Source of the DNA: CALKXV01 sp964632495
Lineage (GTDB): Bacteria; Pseudomonadota; Alphaproteobacteria; Rhodobacterales; Rhodobacteraceae
Direction of reading: 5' to 3'
NCBI GenBank assembly: GCA_964632495.1
Contig: CAZWDS010000002.1
Coordinates: 74,709 to 138,708 of the forward strand
Length of the DNA stretch: 64,000 nt
This document shows, piece by piece, positions 60,042-64,000 of the stretch. Made by a program: the position numbers and the translations under genes. Within the stretch, counting starts at the first letter, position 1. Every line of letters starts with the position of its first letter. Under the pieces are notes generated by a model. It saw nothing but the letters and a program-made list of their open reading frames with translations. It was not told the DNA's origin and did no database searches.

Positions 60042-61391
60042 TTATCCTTTGTCTTGGGCGGCCTTCGCGGCCCGTAATTTAGAAAATAACTTCCGCGCAA
60101 GACCGGTTTTGTTGTCCTGCCGCGCGCGTCCAATGGCCAGATCACCCGGCGGTACATCCCGCGTGATCACGCTGCCCGAGGCGGTCATCGCCTCGTCCCC
60201 CAAAATGACCGGAGCCACCAACATGGTGTTCGATCCAATAAAAACCTTCTCGCCAATCTCGGTCCGGTGCTTAAAGACACCATCGTAATTGCAGGTGATC
60301 GTGCCCGCCCCGATATTCGTGGCCGCCCCAATTGAAGCATCGCCGATATAACTCAGATGGTTCACCTTCGCGCCGGTCGCAATCTCGGCGTTCTTCACTT
60401 CGACAAAGTTGCCGATCTTCACGTCATTGGCCAGTTCCGCACCGGGGCGCAGACGTGCATAGGGGCCAACCACAGCACCTTTGCCCACGTGACAGCCCTC
60501 AAGATGACTGAACGCGCGAATGCGTGCGCCGGTTTCCACGGTCACACCGGGGCCAAAGACGACGTTTGGTTCAATGTAAGCATCGCGCCCGATTTCGGTG
60601 TCATAGGCAAAGATCACGGTTTCGGGCGCTTGCAAGGTAACACCGTTTTGCAAGGCTTTCGCGCGGGCTTGTTCCTGAAACACCGCTTCGGCAGCGGCCA
60701 AGTCTGTGCGGGAGTTGATGCCAAGGGTTTCTGCTTCGTCGCAAACAACCACTTTGACGCTTAGCCCCTCAGCCCGACCCAGTGCTGCGATGTCGGTCAA
60801 ATATTGCTCGCCCGCCTTGTTGTCGCTGCCCACAGATGCGGCGAGGCGCAAAAGTGTCTTTGTATCGGCCAGAACAACGCCCGAATTGCACAGCGTGATG
60901 GCGCGGGTGGCGTCATCGGCGTCTTTCCACTCGACAATGGCGTGCAGATCGTCGCCTTCGGTGACCATCCGGCCATACCGTGCGGGGTCCGCTGCCTCAA
61001 AACCAAGGAAGATGATATCGGCGCCTGATCCGCGCTTTTCCAACAAGGCCGCAACGGTTTCGGGGCGCACGAAAGGCGTATCCCCGAACAGCATCAGCGT
61101 ATCACCGCCAGCCTCCTCCAGCGCCTTGGCCGCCATGGTCACCGCATGGGCCGTGCCCAATTGTTCGCCCTGTACGGCGATTTTAGCTTCGGGATCGCGC
61201 GCAAGCACCGCTTTTTCGACTAAATCACGGCCATGACCCACCACAACAACGCGCAGTCCGTCCACAGCCGTCCCCGACGCCAAAGCATGGGCAAACAGCG
61301 GCGCACCTGCGATTTCGTGCAACACTTTCGGTAGATCCGACTGCATCCGTGTTCCTTCGCCCGCGGCGAGAAGGATCAGGTGGGTAGACAT
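60042..61391 (-). CDS. glmU: Bifunctional UDP-N-acetylglucosamine pyrophosphorylase / glucosamine-1-phosphate acetyltransferase
   Basis: The 449-residue protein has the N-terminal uridylyltransferase (LAAGEGTRMQSDLPKVLH, then GDTPFVR and EWKDADD). The C-terminal left-handed beta-helix acetyltransferase has VFGPGVTVETGARIRAFSHL, GAGTITCNYDGVFKHRT and FIGSNTMLVAPV. It catalyses the last two steps to UDP-GlcNAc. It is cotranscribed with glmS and divergent from the HAD phosphatase gene. Confidence 0.96.
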   Translation of the reverse strand: MSTHLILLAAGEGTRMQSDLPKVLHEIAGAPLFAHALASGTAVDGLRVVVVGHGRDLVEKAVLARDPEAKIAVQGEQLGTAHAVTMAAKALEEAGGDTLMLFGDTPFVRPETVAALLEKRGSGADIIFLGFEAADPARYGRMVTEGDDLHAIVEWKDADDATRAITLCNSGVVLADTKTLLRLAASVGSDNKAGEQYLTDIAALGRAEGLSVKVVVCDEAETLGINSRTDLAAAEAVFQEQARAKALQNGVTLQAPETVIFAYDTEIGRDAYIEPNVVFGPGVTVETGARIRAFSHLEGCHVGKGAVVGPYARLRPGAELANDVKIGNFVEVKNAEIATGAKVNHLSYIGDASIGAATNIGAGTITCNYDGVFKHRTEIGEKVFIGSNTMLVAPVILGDEAMTASGSVITRDVPPGDLAIGRARQDNKTGLARKLFSKLRAAKAAQDKG

Positions 61392-61547
61392 CTGCTCTTT
61401 CCTTTTATCTTTTGACCAAATAACCGATTACAACGCAGCCCTTCTAGCTGCCTCTCTACGTTCTTGAAAGCTGTTCGCGATCAAAGCGCTATCAACTTGT
61501 GTTGCCGGAAGTTACATCTCCGGTGTGAAATTTCTAAGGCATGATCT

Positions 61548-62210
61548 ATGAAATGCGTGATTTTCGATCTGGATGGGACACTTGCGGACACAAGTGGTGA
61601 TTTGATTGCCGCGGCCAATGCGTGTTTTCAGGCCCGTGGCTTGGGCGATGTGCTGGACCCTGTGGCCGACCAACTGACTGCGTTTCACGGCGGACGCGCG
61701 ATGTTGCAGCTTGGGTTTTCCCGGGTCGGGGACATGGACGACAGCGCAATAGACGAAGATTATCCCCGTCTTTTGGAGCATTACCGCGACAATATCGACA
61801 CCCATACCACGCTCTATCCCGGTGCGATTGAGGCTGTGGATGCGTTAAAGGCCGAAGGTTTCGCATTGGGTATCTGCACCAACAAGCCGGAAGGTTTGGC
61901 CGAACTTTTGTTGCAACGTCTTGGCGTGCGCGATCGGTTCGCCTCGCTTGTCGGGGCCGATACTTTGCCAGTCAGAAAGCCCGATCCGGTGCCCTTGGTG
62001 GCGGCGATTGAACGGGCGGGCGGTGATTTGGCCAAGACGGTTCTGATCGGTGACACGGAAACCGATGTGAAAACCGGCGATGCCTGTGGCGTGCCGGTGG
62101 TTTTGGTCGGCTTTGGTCCCGAAGGCACGGGCGTAGCGCGATTGACTCCAGATGCTTTATTGCCGGATTACAGTCAGTTGCGTGCCATTGTTGATGTTTT
62201 GATCGGATAA
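61548..62210 (+). CDS. gph: HAD-family hydrolase, phosphoglycolate phosphatase-like
   Basis: The 220-residue HAD protein has motif I FDLDGTLADT, motif II ICTNKPEG, the conserved Lys in RKPDPVP and motif IV IGDTETDVKTG, with a helical cap between. This is the Gph pattern, removing phosphate from 2-phosphoglycolate produced by photorespiration or DNA repair. Other small phosphate substrates are possible. It is 5 bases upstream of the aminotransferase gene. Confidence 0.85.
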   Translation: MKCVIFDLDGTLADTSGDLIAAANACFQARGLGDVLDPVADQLTAFHGGRAMLQLGFSRVGDMDDSAIDEDYPRLLEHYRDNIDTHTTLYPGAIEAVDALKAEGFALGICTNKPEGLAELLLQRLGVRDRFASLVGADTLPVRKPDPVPLVAAIERAGGDLAKTVLIGDTETDVKTGDACGVPVVLVGFGPEGTGVARLTPDALLPDYSQLRAIVDVLIG

Positions 62211-62215
62211 GTGGC

Positions 62216-63388
62216 ATGACCGAACGGTTTACAGGCAACTTCACCCAGCAGGACCCTTTGCCCGAAGCCGCGGTTTCAGCTGCGATGGAGGTTCTAAGCC
62301 ACGGACGATTGCATCGCTACAATCTAAGCGAAGGCGAAACCGGCGAAGTCGCGCATTTAGAGCAAGAATTTCGCGATGCCACCGGGGCGGCTTACGCTTT
62401 GGCCGTTACGTCGGGCGGCTATGCGTTGGCGACCGCGTTGCGGGCCCATGGTGTGACGGCGGGTGACAAGGTTCTGACCAACGCCTTCACATTGGCCCCG
62501 GTGCCGGGCGCGATTGCGTCCTTGGGGGCTGTTCCGGTCTTTGTTGAAACGACCGAGGCTTTGACGATTGACCTGACGCATTTGGCGAAGATGGCTGAAA
62601 AGTCTGGCGCAAAGGTGCTGATGCTAAGCCATATGCGGGGTCATCAACCGGATATGGACGCCTTGATGGACCTTGCGCGTGCAAACGGTCTGACCGTGAT
62701 CGAAGATTGCGCCCACACCATGGGGGGCACTTGGGGCGGTGTGGTGTCTGGGCGACACGGGGCCAGCGCGTGTTACAGCACACAAACCTATAAACACATC
62801 AATTCGGGCGAGGGCGGTTTTCTGATCACGGATGACGCCGATGTGGCCGCGCGGGCTGTGCTCTTGTCGGGCAGTTACATGCTTTATGAACGCCACCGTG
62901 CCGCGCCAGAGGCGGAGGTTTTCGAGGCGCATCGCGACATGACACCCAATGTGTCAGGCCGGATGGACAATCTGCGCGCCGCGATCCTGCGCCCGCAACT
63001 GGCGGATTTGCCGGCTCAGGTGGCCCGTTGGGCGGCGCTCCATGATGCGATGGAAGAGGGGTTGGGCAATTTTGCCGGTTTGCGTCTGATTGACCGGGAT
63101 GAAAAGCTTGTGCGTGTCGGATCATCGTTTCAGTTTCGCTTGCCTGATTTGGCCGACATTCCCGATTTCGTGGCCCGGTGTGCGGCGCGTGGTGTCGAGT
63201 TGAAATGGTTCGGTGCCGACCGCGCTGTTGGCTTCACCTCGACGTATCGCAACTGGGGCTATGCCAATCCACCTGTTTTGCCTCAGACAGATCGTGTGAT
63301 GGCGGGGCTTTTGGATATGCGCTTGCCTTTGACGTTCACGCCCGAGGATGCCTGCGTGATCGCGCGGATCATCGCAAGCGAAATCTGA
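62216..63388 (+). CDS. DegT/DnrJ/EryC1-family PLP aminotransferase
   Basis: The 390-residue protein has the family pattern: VTSGGYALATALRAHGV, VIEDCAHTMGG with the PLP-ring Asp (D164) and the Schiff-base lysine K193 in STQTYKHINSGEGG. Members transaminate keto-sugar nucleotides. It lies just after gph and near glmU-glmS, but no other sugar-nucleotide genes are adjacent, so the substrate is open. Confidence 0.85.
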   Translation: MTERFTGNFTQQDPLPEAAVSAAMEVLSHGRLHRYNLSEGETGEVAHLEQEFRDATGAAYALAVTSGGYALATALRAHGVTAGDKVLTNAFTLAPVPGAIASLGAVPVFVETTEALTIDLTHLAKMAEKSGAKVLMLSHMRGHQPDMDALMDLARANGLTVIEDCAHTMGGTWGGVVSGRHGASACYSTQTYKHINSGEGGFLITDDADVAARAVLLSGSYMLYERHRAAPEAEVFEAHRDMTPNVSGRMDNLRAAILRPQLADLPAQVARWAALHDAMEEGLGNFAGLRLIDRDEKLVRVGSSFQFRLPDLADIPDFVARCAARGVELKWFGADRAVGFTSTYRNWGYANPPVLPQTDRVMAGLLDMRLPLTFTPEDACVIARIIASEI

Positions 63389-63491
63389 CGCAGATTTAGC
63401 CACGGAAACCGGATTTCGCGTCGAAATCCGTGGCCGAGAATGCGTCATTCTCCGCTTGCCTTCGGCGTCTTGTGAATGCGACGATAAGGGG

Positions 63492-63505
63492 TGAACGATC
63501 GTTCA
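63492..63505. promoter_or_regulatory. 14-bp perfect palindrome upstream of acyl-CoA dehydrogenase
   Basis: TGAACGATCGTTCA is fully self-complementary and lies 17 bases before the dehydrogenase start. Its form resembles operators of TetR-family regulators of fatty-acid and branched-chain amino-acid catabolism. No regulator gene is in view, so this is inference. Confidence 0.5.
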
Positions 63506-63522
63506 TGCGGGAGGGTTTCGCG

Positions 63523-64000
63523 ATGTTTGCGGCGTCAATGACATTTGACTTGGGTGAAGATGTAAACGCTTTGCGCGACATGGTGCATCGTTGGGCTCAG
63601 GACCGGGTGCGTCCCATGGCGGGCGAGATTGATGCCAAGAACGACTTTCCTTCCGAGCTTTGGCGCGAAATGGGAGAGTTGGGGCTTTTGGGCGTGACCG
63701 TCGAAGAAGAATACGGCGGCGCTGGTATGGGATATCTTGCCCATGCTGTTGTGGTGGAAGAGCTGGCGCGGGCGTCTGCTTCGGTGTCGTTGTCTTACGG
63801 TGCGCATTCCAACCTGTGCGTGAACCAAATCCGGCTGAACGGGACGGATGCGCAGAAGGCAAAATACCTGCCGCGTCTGGTGTCGGGCGATCACGTCGGG
63901 GCCTTGGCGATGAGCGAGGCGGGCGCGGGCTCGGACGTGGTGGCGATGTCTTTGCGGGCCGAGAAACGCAACGATCACTTCCGGCTGAACGGGACCAAAT
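63523..64000 (+). CDS. Isovaleryl-CoA dehydrogenase, partial (cut by window end)
   Basis: The first 159 codons match the N-terminal part of isovaleryl-CoA dehydrogenase: MTFDLGEDVNALRDMVHRWA, VEEEYGGAGMGYLAHAVVVEELARASASV-type sequence, SYGAHSNLCVNQI and the FAD-binding AMSEAGAGSDV. It would oxidise isovaleryl-CoA in leucine catabolism. ATG 63523 is preferred over 63505 and 63538 because GGAGGG lies seven bases upstream. The C-terminal catalytic Glu region is beyond the window. Confidence 0.82.
   Translation, partial: MFAASMTFDLGEDVNALRDMVHRWAQDRVRPMAGEIDAKNDFPSELWREMGELGLLGVTVEEEYGGAGMGYLAHAVVVEELARASASVSLSYGAHSNLCVNQIRLNGTDAQKAKYLPRLVSGDHVGALAMSEAGAGSDVVAMSLRAEKRNDHFRLNGTK

Noticed and set aside
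60037..61547. glmS ribozyme or other riboswitch near glmU-glmS
   Set aside because: glmS starts only 5 bases after glmU, leaving no room for a ribozyme. The glmU leader shows no recognisable riboswitch fold; the glmS ribozyme is a Gram-positive feature.
1..64000. CRISPR array or prophage
   Set aside because: No regularly spaced direct repeats, cas-like genes, integrase, capsid or terminase genes were seen anywhere in the window.

Overview
The window looks like a chromosomal stretch of an alphaproteobacterium of the Rhodobacterales (Roseobacter group). The reasons are the gene order rplU-rpmA-GNAT-GNAT-obgE-proB-proA-chpT, a ChpT-type phosphotransferase, an L21 protein with a long Lys/Ala-rich C-terminal extension, the ornithine-lipid pair olsB-olsA, many 4-base ATGA/GTGA stop-start overlaps, and a transporter-rich content. 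It is a draft assembly. Two runs of exactly 100 N (24756-24855 and 58079-58178) mark scaffold joins, and the first is flanked on both sides by the same 55 bases.

Layout. 1-4.1 kb holds a partial membrane protein and envelope genes: two OmpA-domain proteins, one carrying an N-terminal YceI domain, and a secreted CXXCH protein. 4.1-8.6 kb holds a phosphatase-like protein, a DUF1272 zinc protein, a GlxA-type regulator, an inositol-monophosphatase family enzyme and a tail-anchored Ser/Thr kinase. 9.0-14.2 kb holds gabD, an unrecognised protein, a BisC-type molybdoenzyme and a rhodanese. 14.3-23.7 kb is a long minus-strand run: fumarylacetoacetase-family hydrolase, Pht5-like protein, TctC-TctB-TctA, LVIVD-repeat protein, OsmC, [2Fe-2S] subunit and molybdopterin hydroxylase subunit. 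It ends in a coding remnant. A divergent GntR regulator (23.9 kb) separates it from a plus-strand ABC importer (24.9-28.1 kb). Together these read as an uptake and oxidation island for an unidentified small organic acid or heterocycle.

28.4-33.7 kb is a five-gene, overlapping sugar cluster: a glucose-1-phosphate cytidylyltransferase-like enzyme, a sugar epimerase/dehydratase, two related C-methyltransferase-type proteins and a CgeB-like glycosyltransferase. It suggests a methylated deoxysugar for a surface glycan. 33.7-39.0 kb pairs a non-pyrrolysine MttB-family methyltransferase with a divergent glycine betaine ABC importer. 39.1-39.9 kb is a scar with an IS3-type transposase tail beside tRNA-Ser(CGA).

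40-64 kb is mostly housekeeping: DUF2059 protein, rplU-rpmA, two acetyltransferases, obgE-proBA, chpT, olsBA, a divergent ThiE-like protein, a TrmJ-like RNA methyltransferase, ctaA, an M32 carboxypeptidase, moaA, glmS-glmU, a phosphoglycolate-phosphatase-like HAD enzyme, a DegT aminotransferase and the start of an isovaleryl-CoA dehydrogenase cut by the window end. No prophage, CRISPR array, rRNA or intact insertion sequence was seen.
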